A program made the translations under genes and the position numbers. A stretch of 64,000 bases of DNA from Shewanella benthica. Its GTDB lineage: Bacteria; Pseudomonadota; Gammaproteobacteria; Enterobacterales; Shewanellaceae. The stretch spans positions 80,149 to 144,148 of the forward strand of contig JAKVHY010000011.1 of assembly GCA_023284085.1 (NCBI GenBank), given 5' to 3'. Under the pieces are notes generated by a model, which did no database searches, had not been told where the DNA came from, and worked only from the letters and a program-made list of their open reading frames with translations. Of this stretch, positions 44,356 to 53,858 are shown one piece after another (the first letter of the stretch is position 1; each line of letters starts with the position of its first letter).

Positions 44356-44763
44356 ATGTTGAATATAGGTAAAGGGATCATCTTGATGTTGATGCTACTG
44401 ACATTTGTCGGTCAGGCATACGCGTCTGTGATCATGCCTTACTCTATGTCCATGGGCATGTCTACAAGTACCATGTCTCAACACTCCATGTCTCAAGATA
44501 CGATGGAAATGAGCCAGGATTCGATGCAAGATCCTGATTCGGCACATTCCGGCATGTCTCACACCATGACAAACGATGAGCAACAAGACTGTTGTAAGAG
44601 CGTATGTAATTGCGCTATGGGTTCTTGTTTCTCAGTGGCTTTAACCATGGCACTGCCTGGATTAGATATAACAACACACCCTCTACTTAAGATGAGTGTG
44701 TTTAAGATGACAACCCTTAATCAATATCCCTCTTCGCTTTACCGTCCTCCAATACTCGCCTGA
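44356..44763 (+). CDS. CopL-like Met/His-rich periplasmic protein
   Basis: The 135-residue precursor has a signal peptide (about 1-23, ending QAYA), then a Met/Ser/His-rich segment (SMSMGMSTSTMSQHSMSQDT) suited to Cu(I), a cysteine cluster CCKSVCNCAMGSC, and the tail SSLYRPPILA, which I recall from CopL-type and related copper-induced proteins. It opens the copper cluster. A metal-binding or regulatory role is inferred from composition and position. Confidence 0.75.
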   Translation: MLNIGKGIILMLMLLTFVGQAYASVIMPYSMSMGMSTSTMSQHSMSQDTMEMSQDSMQDPDSAHSGMSHTMTNDEQQDCCKSVCNCAMGSCFSVALTMALPGLDITTHPLLKMSVFKMTTLNQYPSSLYRPPILA

Positions 44764-44975
44764 TAAGGCATAGATCCGTTTAAAATTTACGGTCTTAATC
44801 CTTTTGCTGCTAACTGCGTCGCACATGGTGAACTCGATCAAAAATCTCAAATTCGCCCGACGTTAACTCAGTTCTAAGCCTGAAATTTGATTGAACCCTT
44901 AGGTTGATTTTTAATCTTGTGGGGCAATAATTCTACAGATTTATTGTTTTCAGGCTGCGTATATTCGGAGGCCCT

Positions 44976-45593
44976 ATGGCTTCAAAAAACACCTTACCAG
45001 AAAACGCTTTACTAGAGACTAAGAGCTCAAGACTCATGCCTTCAAAAGAGGGCCGTATAAGCAAGAAGCTCATGTTGATTTCCCTGCTTATGGCCACAGG
45101 TCTACTGGGAGCCAGTGCCGTTAATTACATGGGCAGCGAAGCCTTATCAGGCAATGTCACTGCCAGTAAAGACGCAGAGATAACGGCTCAGGTTCATTCT
45201 TTGGTCGTGTATAAAGATCCAAATTGCGGCTGCTGCGGTAAGTGGATCGATTATATGAATAACCATGGATTCGATGCCAAAGCCCATGACACTGAGCAGC
45301 TGAGTTCGCTCAAACAAGCCAAGGGTATCCCCGCCAATGTTCAGTCTTGCCACACCGCGATATCTAGCCAAGGTTTCGTGTTTGAAGGCCATATTCCCGC
45401 AACATATGTTCATCAGTTTCTAAACGATACTCCGCCTGGGGCTATCGGTTTGGCCGTCCCTGCTATGCCGGTAGGTAGCCCGGGAATGGAGTACGGTGAC
45501 CAATTCAGGCCTTATCAGGTTTTACTGCTTAATAAAGATGGCAGTCGCAGTGTCTATGGTGAAGTTAACTCACTAGAGGAGTCAGTATTATGA
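44976..45593 (+). CDS. DUF411 metal-binding protein of copper cluster
   Basis: The 205-residue protein has an uncleaved or lipidless N-terminal hydrophobic segment (about 29-47) and the DUF411 core: VVYKDPNCGCCGKWIDYM (about 71-88), SCHTAISSQGFVFEGHIPA and AIGLAVPAMPVGSPGMEYG. DUF411 proteins are common beside CopA-type oxidases and are thought to bind copper. The ribosome site is TTCGGAGG. Its stop overlaps the copA start (ATGA). Confidence 0.9.
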   Translation: MASKNTLPENALLETKSSRLMPSKEGRISKKLMLISLLMATGLLGASAVNYMGSEALSGNVTASKDAEITAQVHSLVVYKDPNCGCCGKWIDYMNNHGFDAKAHDTEQLSSLKQAKGIPANVQSCHTAISSQGFVFEGHIPATYVHQFLNDTPPGAIGLAVPAMPVGSPGMEYGDQFRPYQVLLLNKDGSRSVYGEVNSLEESVL

Positions 45594-47611
45594 ATAAAAT
45601 TCTTAAATCATCTCAATTAATGGCGCCAGGAAGCTTGGTCAAGGCCCCTGGAACGCTATCTCGTCGCCGATTCGTCATGGGCGCGGCGAGTGCCATGATG
45701 CTGGCCAGCCTGCCTTTCACCCAGAGCGTGTTAGCCGCGTCGTTACGCAAAGGCTTAACGACGCTCAGTGGTAAAGTGTTCGATCTCAGTATTGACTATC
45801 AAACCGTTAATTTCACCGGCACCGATGTTCGTGCCACTGTGGTTAATCAAAGTATACCCGGGCCTCTGCTTCGTTGGAAAGAGGGGGAATCGGTAACCCT
45901 TAGGGTCAAAAACAACCTGGATGTGTCCAGTTCTATTCACTGGCACGGCATTATCCTGCCAGCCGATATGGACGGTGTTCCCGGGATCAGTTTCGAGGGC
46001 ATAGAGCCCGGAGAGACATTCGAATATAACTTCACTGTTGGTCAGAGTGGTACGTATTGGTATCACAGTCATTCAGGCTTTCAGGAACAAACGGGCATGT
46101 ACGGCGCTATCGTTATCGATCCTAAGGATGCCGATCCCGTGGCATACGATCGGGAATACGTGGTGATGTTGTCAGACTGGTCAGACGAAGAACCTGAGTC
46201 CATCTATGCCAAGCTCAAGAAACAGTCCGACTATTATAATTTTCGTGAGCGCACCTTAGTCGATCTCTTCGATGACATCTCAGCTAATGGTTTAGTTAAC
46301 ACCTGGAATGCGCGTTCTATGTGGAACAAGGGCCGAATGAGTGACAGGGATATTTCGGATGTGACCGGGTATACCTATACCTATCTGATGAATGGCAATA
46401 CTCCGGAGAAGGGCTGGCAAGGGCTGTTTCGCCAGGGGGAAAGAGTGAGGCTCAGGTTCATTAATAGCGCGGCCATGACCATTTTCGATGTGCGTATCCC
46501 GGGTCTGAAGATGACTGTGGTGGCCAGTGATGGTCAGAATATTCAGCCTGTCAGTGTCGATGAGTTCCGTATCGGTGTCGCCGAAACCTATGATGTGATT
46601 GTCGAGCCTGAAGTAGACAATGCGTATTGTATCTTCGCTCAGAGCATAGACCGCACCGGTTTCACCTATGGCAGTTTGACTTCAGATCAGGCCCTTACCC
46701 CCCTCATTCCACCCATGGATCCCGTTGCCGTGTTAGCACACAGAGACATGGGCATGAACATGGAAGGCATGGACCACGGCTCGATGGATATGGCCGGGAA
46801 TGGTGACAAAGCCATGAACATGAATAAAGCCATGGAAGGCATGGATCATAGTGCTATGCAGATGGATATGGCCGGAAATGGTGACCAAACCATGGACATG
46901 AATAAAGCCATGGAAGGTATGGATCACAGTGCTATGCAGATGGATATGGCCGGAAATGGTGACAAAACCATGAACATGAATAAAGCCATGGAAGGTATGG
47001 ATCATAGTGCTATGCAGATGGACATGAATAACACCAGTGCAACGGGTTTGGGGCTAGCCGGATATGGCAGTAACAATGAAATTAAGCATGTTTCCAGTGA
47101 ATTCGGTCCCCAGGTCGATATGCGGGCGGCGAGTCCCCGTAGTGGCTTGAGCGATCCTGGAATAGGACTCAGGGATCATCAAAGCTTATACAAGCGAAAA
47201 GTACTCACCTATGCAGATATCAAGGGCCTTACTCCTACGCGGGATAAAAGGCAGCCTAGTCGGGAGATCCAGCTGCATCTCACCGGCAACATGAGCCGTT
47301 ACATGTGGTCGGTAAACGGCATCAAGTTCGCCGATGCCGCTCCACTGGAACTTGAATTTGGTGAGCGAGTGCGTATCACCTTAGTCAACGACACCATGAT
47401 GACCCATCCCATGCATTTGCACGGGATGTGGAGTGAATTGGAAACGGGTGATCCAGATTTTATTCCTCGTAAGCATACCGTGATAGTGCAACCGGGCTCG
47501 AGCATCAGTTATCTAGTGACGGCCGATGCGTTAGGTGGCTGGGCATATCATTGTCATCTGCTGTTCCATATGCCGGGCATGTTCAGAAAAGTCCAAGTTA
47601 ACAACGCATAA
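45590..47611 (+). CDS. copA: CopA-type periplasmic multicopper oxidase
   Basis: CopA oxidises Cu(I) and binds copper in the periplasm. The 673-residue protein has a Tat signal (LSRRRFVMG, Arg25-Arg27), copper ligands HWHG, WYHSHSG, HPMHLHG and WAYHCHLLFHMPGM. Between about 380 and 485 it has a Met-rich insert with about three copies of a 26-residue unit (DMAGNGD...MNKAMEGMDH SAMQM), encoded by 78-base DNA repeats at about 46785-47030. Translation is coupled to the DUF411 gene. Confidence 0.95.
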   Translation: MNKILKSSQLMAPGSLVKAPGTLSRRRFVMGAASAMMLASLPFTQSVLAASLRKGLTTLSGKVFDLSIDYQTVNFTGTDVRATVVNQSIPGPLLRWKEGESVTLRVKNNLDVSSSIHWHGIILPADMDGVPGISFEGIEPGETFEYNFTVGQSGTYWYHSHSGFQEQTGMYGAIVIDPKDADPVAYDREYVVMLSDWSDEEPESIYAKLKKQSDYYNFRERTLVDLFDDISANGLVNTWNARSMWNKGRMSDRDISDVTGYTYTYLMNGNTPEKGWQGLFRQGERVRLRFINSAAMTIFDVRIPGLKMTVVASDGQNIQPVSVDEFRIGVAETYDVIVEPEVDNAYCIFAQSIDRTGFTYGSLTSDQALTPLIPPMDPVAVLAHRDMGMNMEGMDHGSMDMAGNGDKAMNMNKAMEGMDHSAMQMDMAGNGDQTMDMNKAMEGMDHSAMQMDMAGNGDKTMNMNKAMEGMDHSAMQMDMNNTSATGLGLAGYGSNNEIKHVSSEFGPQVDMRAASPRSGLSDPGIGLRDHQSLYKRKVLTYADIKGLTPTRDKRQPSREIQLHLTGNMSRYMWSVNGIKFADAAPLELEFGERVRITLVNDTMMTHPMHLHGMWSELETGDPDFIPRKHTVIVQPGSSISYLVTADALGGWAYHCHLLFHMPGMFRKVQVNNA

Positions 47612-47661
47612 CTATAAGCTCAAGTAAAAGCTTAAGTAATAGTTCAAAGAAGGGAATAAAT

Positions 47662-48402
47662 ATGGAGTCGCAAATGAATACCAATCCGATAAATCGCTAT
47701 CCCTTTATCGCCATCGCTCTGGTCGCCCTGGTTAGTTTGGCGAGTGTCGACATGGCTTATGGCGCAGAAACCGACGATCCCTTGCTGACCAAGGTGATGA
47801 TCGATGAATTTGAGAACGATCTCAGCAGTAATAGTACCACCAGCTGGGGAGCACAGGCCTGGATTGGCTATGATCTTAATAAATTTTGGATTAAGACTGA
47901 GGGTGAATACTCGAGTGGAGATGTTATCGACGCCGAAGTTCAGGCCCTATATAGCCGGGCCATCGCTCCCTATTGGGACTTGCAGATGGGGCTGAGACGA
48001 GACTTGAAACCGTCTCCTTCCCGTGATTGGGCTGTGCTGGGAATTCAGGGGCTCGCACCCTATTTCTTTGAAATAGATGCGGCGCTTTATGTGGGAAAGG
48101 AGGGCAGAACGGCGGTGAGTTTCAGCAGTGAATATGAACTCTTGATCACCCAAAAGCTCATCTTAACCCCTGAGATTGAGATGAACTTCTACGGACAAAA
48201 TGATCCCGATGTCGGTATAGGATCTGGTTTGTCAGATTTTGGCGCAGGGTTGAGATTACGCTATGAAATAGTCAGGGAGTTTGCGCCTTATATCGGGGTT
48301 AACTGGAGTAAGAAGTTTGGTAACACGGCGGATTATGCGAGGGATGAGGGAGAGGAAGATAGCGAGACTCAATTCGTTGTTGGTTTCAGATCTTGGTTCT
48401 GA
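47662..48402 (+). CDS. copB: CopB, outer-membrane copper resistance protein
   Basis: The 246-residue protein has a signal peptide (cut near AYGA-ET) followed by a beta-barrel with the CopB pattern: DPLLTKVMIDEFEND, GAQAWIGYDLNKFWIKTEGE, WDLQMGLRRDLKPSPSRDWA, and a C-terminal FRSWF ending in Phe. It lacks the long Met/His-rich N-terminal part of Pseudomonas CopB, so it is a short form. The ribosome site is GAAGGGAA. Confidence 0.92.
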   Translation: MESQMNTNPINRYPFIAIALVALVSLASVDMAYGAETDDPLLTKVMIDEFENDLSSNSTTSWGAQAWIGYDLNKFWIKTEGEYSSGDVIDAEVQALYSRAIAPYWDLQMGLRRDLKPSPSRDWAVLGIQGLAPYFFEIDAALYVGKEGRTAVSFSSEYELLITQKLILTPEIEMNFYGQNDPDVGIGSGLSDFGAGLRLRYEIVREFAPYIGVNWSKKFGNTADYARDEGEEDSETQFVVGFRSWF

Positions 48403-48560
48403 GTCCGGTTTTTAGCGCCCATATAGCAGGAGGGGGAATCGAGACCTGAAAGGAAAATAAGCTGCAAGAGTAAATCGACATTGGAATGATAAATCTAATG
48501 GTTACGTAATAATAAACAAATTAATCAAGATATTAAACAATATAAATTGAAGGGTACAAA

Positions 48561-48959
48561 ATGAAACTAATCAAGACAATCGCTATCTCTGCCACCATGA
48601 TCTTTAGTTCTGCCGCGTTGGCGCATTCCGGGCTGGTTAAATCGAGCCCCGCTAAGAATGAGATGCTGCAAGGCTCGCCCCAAGCGCTGGCGCTGACATT
48701 TAGCAGTCCGGTACGCCTGGTTAAATTGACCCTCAAGGATGGTACCGGTAATGATATCAAATTTGGTTTCAAGCCAAACATGCAGAGCTCAAAGCAATTC
48801 TCCCTAGACTTGCCTCAATTGGCCCCCTCAAGTTACTCGGTTAGCTGGATGATCATGGGCGAAGATGCCCATAAAATGAAAGGCAAATTCGGCTTCATGG
48901 TCCATGAAGTGATGGCAAAAACCACTGAGCACGATCATGCCAGCCATTCCCATGACTGA
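48561..48959 (+). CDS. copC: CopC periplasmic copper-binding protein
   Basis: The 132-residue precursor has a signal peptide ending ALA, so that the mature protein starts with His1 (HSGLVKSSPAKNEML), the Cu(II) ligand of CopC. The tail HDHASHSHD is His-rich. It hands copper to CopD. Its 3' end overlaps the copD start. Confidence 0.93.
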   Translation: MKLIKTIAISATMIFSSAALAHSGLVKSSPAKNEMLQGSPQALALTFSSPVRLVKLTLKDGTGNDIKFGFKPNMQSSKQFSLDLPQLAPSSYSVSWMIMGEDAHKMKGKFGFMVHEVMAKTTEHDHASHSHD

Positions 48960-49947
48960 TGCATTAATGGCGCTAAGCCTGTTCGATATACTCGGCATCA
49001 TGACTAAATGGCTCATCTATATTGGCGTTGCGTCGAGTCTGGGCGGCTTCTTGATGATGTTAATGAATGTCGGGTCGACAACCAGGAAACAGCAAATAGA
49101 TTCAAGTACAGCAACAGCTTGTGACGGCTTTTCCGGCTACATGAGGAAGGGGGCCATGATCGGACTCTTGGCCGTCACTATGAACTTCTTCATTCAGGTA
49201 GGTTCGTTTGCCGAGACGGGTCTTGCTGGGATGTGGGATCCTCTGATGACCGAAATCCTCTGGCAGAGCTCTGTCGGGGGATCTGTATCCTGGCGTATTG
49301 CTGGCTTTGTGCTGGTTTTGCTCGCCACATTTATGCCTATTAACCGAACGGGACTCCCTCGACATAGTGCATTGGGTCTGCTCCTGGTGGCTACGCTTTG
49401 TTTGGCATATTCATTCACCTTGATAGGTCACAGTGCCGATATGAATGACTTAGGTAAGTGGCTGGTGGCTCTTCATGTTGTCGCCATCGGTGCCTGGATT
49501 GGCTCACTGATCCCCTTGTGGACCAAGTGTGGCCGCTTAGAAGCGCAATCACTCAAGAACGTCATGGACTCGTTTGGCAAGCTAGCCATATATATCGTCG
49601 CTGTTGTGGTGATCACGGGACTGATATTGCTCAGCCTCTTGTTTCAAAGTCCTGTCGAGTTTATCGATACGGGTTATGGAAGAGCCATTTTGACTAAGCT
49701 TTTCATCATTTCGGCGATTCTGGCGATAGCGGCACTGCACAAGTTTAGCTTGGTGCCTAATCTTGTTGATAACGGGCTGGAGTCTGGCTCATTAGCAGTG
49801 AAGCTGAGCTCAAAACCAAAACAAGGCGAGGCGAACTGCGTAGGCATATTGCAGCGTTCAATCGGGGTCGAGATCCTCATCGCTGCACTGATTTTAACCA
49901 CAACAGCTGTGCTGTCCAGTGTGTTGGGGCCACAGAGTCTGGCTTAA
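48937..49947 (+). CDS. copD: CopD inner-membrane copper transport protein
   Basis: The 336-residue protein has about eight hydrophobic helices. The CopD-type motif YSFTLIGHSADMNDLGKW, then ALHVVAIGAWIGSLIPLW, provides the histidines of the family. It overlaps copC by 23 bases; an ATG at 48952 overlapping the copC stop is equally likely as the start. Neither has a clear ribosome site, which points to coupling with copC. Confidence 0.92.
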   Translation: MPAIPMTDALMALSLFDILGIMTKWLIYIGVASSLGGFLMMLMNVGSTTRKQQIDSSTATACDGFSGYMRKGAMIGLLAVTMNFFIQVGSFAETGLAGMWDPLMTEILWQSSVGGSVSWRIAGFVLVLLATFMPINRTGLPRHSALGLLLVATLCLAYSFTLIGHSADMNDLGKWLVALHVVAIGAWIGSLIPLWTKCGRLEAQSLKNVMDSFGKLAIYIVAVVVITGLILLSLLFQSPVEFIDTGYGRAILTKLFIISAILAIAALHKFSLVPNLVDNGLESGSLAVKLSSKPKQGEANCVGILQRSIGVEILIAALILTTTAVLSSVLGPQSLA

Positions 49948-50001
49948 GCTGGGCTTTATCCTGAATAAAAAAATTATAGAGAAAGTAAATAAGGAAATGA
50001 A

Positions 50002-50505
50002 ATGCCTAGATATGAAATAAAACAATGGCGAGGCCTTTTTTCAGGGCTAATCCTGCTCTTAGGTGCTAATTACTCCGCTCTGGTACAGGCACACGGTGAT
50101 GAAGAGCATCAAGTCGTGACTAAAGTGTTTATTGGTATGGAGCAACCTGTGGCCAAGGTGGTGGGGGAATTTCATCGCGCTATCCAGAGCGGAGATGAGG
50201 CATCAGTTAAGCGGATCTTGGCAACCGATGTGTTGATCTATGAAGGCGGCAACATCGAACGTTCGCTACAAGAATATGCCAGTCATCATATGAGCGCGGA
50301 TATGGCTTATCTCAAGGGATTGAGCGTTATCATGCTCGAGCAGCAGATACAAGTGTATGGCAATACGGCCATTTCTATGTCGGTGACTAAATTGTCTGGT
50401 GTGTTCAAGGGAAAGTCGATAGATAGTCAGGGGATGGAAACCTTAGTACTGAATAAGGAAACCGGTGGAGACTGGCAGATAGTTCACATCCATTGGTCGA
50501 ACTGA
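50002..50505 (+). CDS. Secreted NTF2-like (SnoaL/DUF4440) protein
   Basis: The 167-residue precursor has a signal peptide (about 1-30, ending VQA-HG). The mature domain follows the DUF4440 pattern: VVGEFHRAIQSGDEASVKRI, LIYEGGNIERSLQEYASHHM, and a final strand GDWQIVHIHWSN. These folds bind small ligands or act as enzymes; the function here is unknown. It is the last gene of the copper cluster. Confidence 0.85.
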   Translation: MPRYEIKQWRGLFSGLILLLGANYSALVQAHGDEEHQVVTKVFIGMEQPVAKVVGEFHRAIQSGDEASVKRILATDVLIYEGGNIERSLQEYASHHMSADMAYLKGLSVIMLEQQIQVYGNTAISMSVTKLSGVFKGKSIDSQGMETLVLNKETGGDWQIVHIHWSN

Positions 50506-50640
50506 TCTTTTTATCGCAATTTTTTGTTTCAACCTTCTCGTTTTAGTCTGCGAGTTAAGCCTATGGATGGGCTTGAATATGTCGAATAAGAGATTAGTGC
50601 TTCCTTCGACGTAGATATATTCATTTTGATACTGGCTACT

Positions 50641-50667
50641 GCATAGACTCAATGATTGAGTCTATGC
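50641..50667. repeat. Perfect inverted repeat
   Basis: GCATAGACTCAA and TTGAGTCTATGC form a 12-pair stem with loop TGA between convergent genes. There is no T-run. Confidence 0.7.
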
Positions 50668-50750
50668 AGACATGTTGTGCAAGACATATGTTTGTTGTGC
50701 GCTGAATCTATGCGTACTAATGTCGGGTAAACATGTGCAAGTTTAGGTAT

Positions 50751-50777
50751 GCGGGGCAGGATGCTCCGCTTTTCTTT
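50751..50777 (+). terminator. Probable terminator of the copper cluster
   Basis: GCGGGGC, loop AGGAT, GCTCCGC (one G-U pair) followed by TTTTCTTT, about 250 bases after the last copper gene. Confidence 0.6.
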
Positions 50778-50835
50778 GACTGAAATTAGGCGGGTGCTTT
50801 CTCACTAGTGTTGAATGCCGATTTTTCGTTTCTTG

Positions 50836-52848
50836 TTAGAGCTTGATCAGTTTAAGCTTCAACTGCCGGGATAATCGAATAAATAGCTTAGTGGTGCTTT
50901 TTCTGCCACTGGGCGTTAATGTTCGATATTTAAGCGCGATGTAATACTGAGTCAATAGAGAGAAATCTTTAGCTATCACAGGTAGCTGGCTCTCTACGCT
51001 ATGGCAGAAATCTATCGGGCCCTGATCGAGCCGTCTGGACACGCCTTTCTTATCCAATAACCGACAGACTCTTAAGTAAGCCGATGATATTTTGTCTTTA
51101 TCTCTGCTGAAACGCAGTAATCCGGCACTGTATGCTATGACTAACATGATCAGAGCCAAGCTTGAGAGCATGAAAAAGGCTAACTTCTCTGTGGTGATCT
51201 TCCCCAGTAACTTATGTAACACCTGCTCTTGTTTATTCGAATCGAAGCCTAATACCCAGACACTCCAATAGAAATCTATGCTGGCTAATGTTTGCCTCAG
51301 CTCATTGAGAAGGGGATAGTCTCTGAGTCTAAGTGTGCTGAAGGGACTGTCGATAAAATAGCTGTCTCCTCCTTGAAAATAGCCATCGAAACCTTCGAGT
51401 ATTCTCTCTGGTGCTATCATAGAGGTGGGATCGAGTCTTATCCAGCCTCTGTTCTCTAACCAGACTTCTACCCAGGCATGGGCCATATATTGATAGATGC
51501 TGAAATATTGGGCTTGTTTATTCCATTCACCGCCCTGATAGCCTGTTACCATTCTTGCCGGTATCCCGCTAGCGCGAGCCATTACGGTTAATGCACTGGC
51601 ATAATGAACACAAAAACCGGCCTTGTTTTCTAATAAGAAATCATCAATTTGCTGTGGACCTACAGGCGGTGGCGTCAGAGTATAAAAATAGGCTTGCTCG
51701 GTGAAGTAATTCATCATGGCATTGAGTCTCTTCACCGGATTTGGGTAGCGGGTTGCAAAACTCTTGGCTAATTTGTGGGTTCTGGGGTTACTCAGCTGCG
51801 GGAGCCGTAAATTAATATTCCTGACATTATCTGTGAGTGTTATATCCATGGGCACAGAGGGGAAAGATTTGACACTGTATCGAAACGTTTGTGTGAGGCT
51901 CTTAGTGGAATAGAGGCGGTAGTCCGGCAGTTGGATGATGTCAGCGGTATCGCTGAATGCGACGTCCAGGCCGAAGAGCCAGTGTTGGTTACTCTTCTGT
52001 GCAATAACAGAGTACTTCAGCCAAGGTCCAGTTGCCGCAGGCATGCTCGATGATGCTAAATTATTTGCTTCCGAGGTTTTAATGCTTTCGTTTTGTGTCC
52101 AGGTCTGACCGTCGTAATCTTCTAAGACCAGCGCCCGCCAATAAAGTTGATGATTGCTGGGAGGAGCGGCGTCAAACTTGACTCGAAATGCGAGAGCCGC
52201 AGAGCGTGTCAGCCTGCCTATTTCACCGAAACTGACTTCATCAGAGAGACCCGTTTGTGCCGTTTTCATTTGCGGCATCAACCACAGGGGAGGTAAACGA
52301 GGAAATACCAGGAAGAGCAGGGCGGCTAAGGGCAAGCTTTGTATGATGAGGATAAAGCCTATTCTGGCTGTTTCATAGAGCTTCACGTCTTCCCGGTAGA
52401 GGCTCACTAACACACAAGTGTTAATCGCGGCAATGACGATTAATAGGGTAGAGAAGTAGAACGATTGCTGCCCGAGTAAGGTGATCGCGATAAGTATGTA
52501 GCCGACAATGACCACAATTCTGACATCACGCCTGTCTCTCATCTCTATATATTTGAGTGAATAGCCTAAAATCAGCAAGTTAATTAAGCCGTTGAGTAAG
52601 CCAATTTTTGATGTGACCAGTGCTAGAGTCAAGGCCGATGCCAGGGCGAGGCTTGTTACCAGCAAACGAGGAGGTTTGGCTACTCGCCCCATAAAAATGC
52701 CGTAGCGCCATACTAGGCAGATGCCGCAGATGGCCATGGTCCATGGAGTCAACTTGTCATAGAGTGGCAGAAGTATCACGGCATTGATGATGAGTAACCA
52801 AAGTAGGCTGTGCCGGGATATGATCTCCTGTTGCTGCGACGGCTTCAT
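50836..52848 (-). CDS. TgpA-like membrane transglutaminase (DUF3488)
   Basis: The 670-residue protein has about six N-terminal helices, a periplasmic transglutaminase domain with the triad in GFCVHYASALTVMA (Cys), AHAWVEVWLE (His) and GWIRLDPTS (Asp), a further helix near residue 550 and a cytoplasmic DUF4129-like end. Its substrate is unknown; Pseudomonas TgpA is important for viability. The start at 52848 overlaps the DUF58 stop (ATGA) and has GGAG nine bases before it, so it is preferred to a longer frame beginning at 52896. Confidence 0.93.
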   Translation of the reverse strand: MKPSQQQEIISRHSLLWLLIINAVILLPLYDKLTPWTMAICGICLVWRYGIFMGRVAKPPRLLVTSLALASALTLALVTSKIGLLNGLINLLILGYSLKYIEMRDRRDVRIVVIVGYILIAITLLGQQSFYFSTLLIVIAAINTCVLVSLYREDVKLYETARIGFILIIQSLPLAALLFLVFPRLPPLWLMPQMKTAQTGLSDEVSFGEIGRLTRSAALAFRVKFDAAPPSNHQLYWRALVLEDYDGQTWTQNESIKTSEANNLASSSMPAATGPWLKYSVIAQKSNQHWLFGLDVAFSDTADIIQLPDYRLYSTKSLTQTFRYSVKSFPSVPMDITLTDNVRNINLRLPQLSNPRTHKLAKSFATRYPNPVKRLNAMMNYFTEQAYFYTLTPPPVGPQQIDDFLLENKAGFCVHYASALTVMARASGIPARMVTGYQGGEWNKQAQYFSIYQYMAHAWVEVWLENRGWIRLDPTSMIAPERILEGFDGYFQGGDSYFIDSPFSTLRLRDYPLLNELRQTLASIDFYWSVWVLGFDSNKQEQVLHKLLGKITTEKLAFFMLSSLALIMLVIAYSAGLLRFSRDKDKISSAYLRVCRLLDKKGVSRRLDQGPIDFCHSVESQLPVIAKDFSLLTQYYIALKYRTLTPSGRKSTTKLFIRLSRQLKLKLIKL

Positions 52849-53849
52849 TTTATCTGCTCCTCTCTCACGGGTAGAAGCGCTATGCTTTGTTGACACACAA
52901 TACGATGGCCCTCGCCATCCGCGGGAGGTATTTTATGTTGGCCTATGACTAGCCCGAATATATGCCCGCGTTCACTGAGTTTATCGATGGACCAAGTCAA
53001 TTTACTGATCCTCTCCTCGATATCTGGGGAAGTTAGATTATCTAAAGTGAGCCAGAGGGGTTGTCCTTGGGGTTGCTGAAATTCCTTACTCAGCATGCCA
53101 CGTCCCTGTGCCAGTTGTTTCCATGCGACCTGTTTCAATGACTCTCCGGGAATATGTTGCCTGAGGCCTTTAAACTCATCGACTCCCTGAACATGTATGC
53201 CCCGGTCTAAAATGTGGCTTATATCGTCCGTTGCTAAAGAAGACAGCTCTGATTGTGATTCGATGGGATTGGCAAAGACGATCAATTGGTTATCAAGATC
53301 GATATGTGACCAGACTCTGCATAATCCAAGCGGGTATCTCGACTCTATTTTCAAGCGTCCGGGAAACATTCTGCCTCGACTAAGGTTTTTAAATTGCAGC
53401 AGAGAAACCTGTGGTTCCTCTTTAATCACTTTGAGCACATTGACCTGGTTATTGGCATAGGAAAGCAATATTTCAAATTGAACTTGTTTAGATGACAACT
53501 TTATTGGAAATATCAGTGTCTCCCCAGCATAGGCTTGAGGCGGAGGAGATGAACTCAGTGAGAGCCCAGCAAGGTTTTTATAGCTGTAGATGATGCAGGT
53601 ATTGAATAGGCTTACCAGTAAAAAACTCAACCCTATTATCAAGTTGTTCTGATAATTAGTGCCGAGTATAAACAAGAGCAAGATCAGACTGATCCACAAT
53701 AGGCCGAAGCCCGTAGGGAGAATGAAGATACTTTTATGAGCTAATGTGACCTGTTTCGATGGCGGCAGTCTACGTGCTAACCAGGAACGCCACCAGAGCG
53801 AAGGACTCCAGGGTTTTGTAGACTCAGTGGAATTGGCCCGATTCATCAT
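52845..53849 (-). CDS. DUF58 domain protein
   Basis: The 334-residue protein has two helices near the N-terminus (about 45-85) and the DUF58 signature GVDEFKGLRQHIPGESLKQV, then AWKQLAQGRGMLSKEF (about 215-250). It is the standard middle gene of moxR-DUF58-transglutaminase operons. The exact role is unknown; a membrane-linked assembly or adhesion function has been proposed for the module. Confidence 0.92.
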   Translation of the reverse strand: MMNRANSTESTKPWSPSLWWRSWLARRLPPSKQVTLAHKSIFILPTGFGLLWISLILLLFILGTNYQNNLIIGLSFLLVSLFNTCIIYSYKNLAGLSLSSSPPPQAYAGETLIFPIKLSSKQVQFEILLSYANNQVNVLKVIKEEPQVSLLQFKNLSRGRMFPGRLKIESRYPLGLCRVWSHIDLDNQLIVFANPIESQSELSSLATDDISHILDRGIHVQGVDEFKGLRQHIPGESLKQVAWKQLAQGRGMLSKEFQQPQGQPLWLTLDNLTSPDIEERISKLTWSIDKLSERGHIFGLVIGQHKIPPADGEGHRIVCQQSIALLPVREEQIK

Positions 53850-53858
53850 AATGCTAAG

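Noticed and set aside
46733..47005. 90-codon His-rich frame on the minus strand of copA
   Set aside because: It is the antisense of the Met-rich repeats (ATG/CAT); the copA frame explains it fully.
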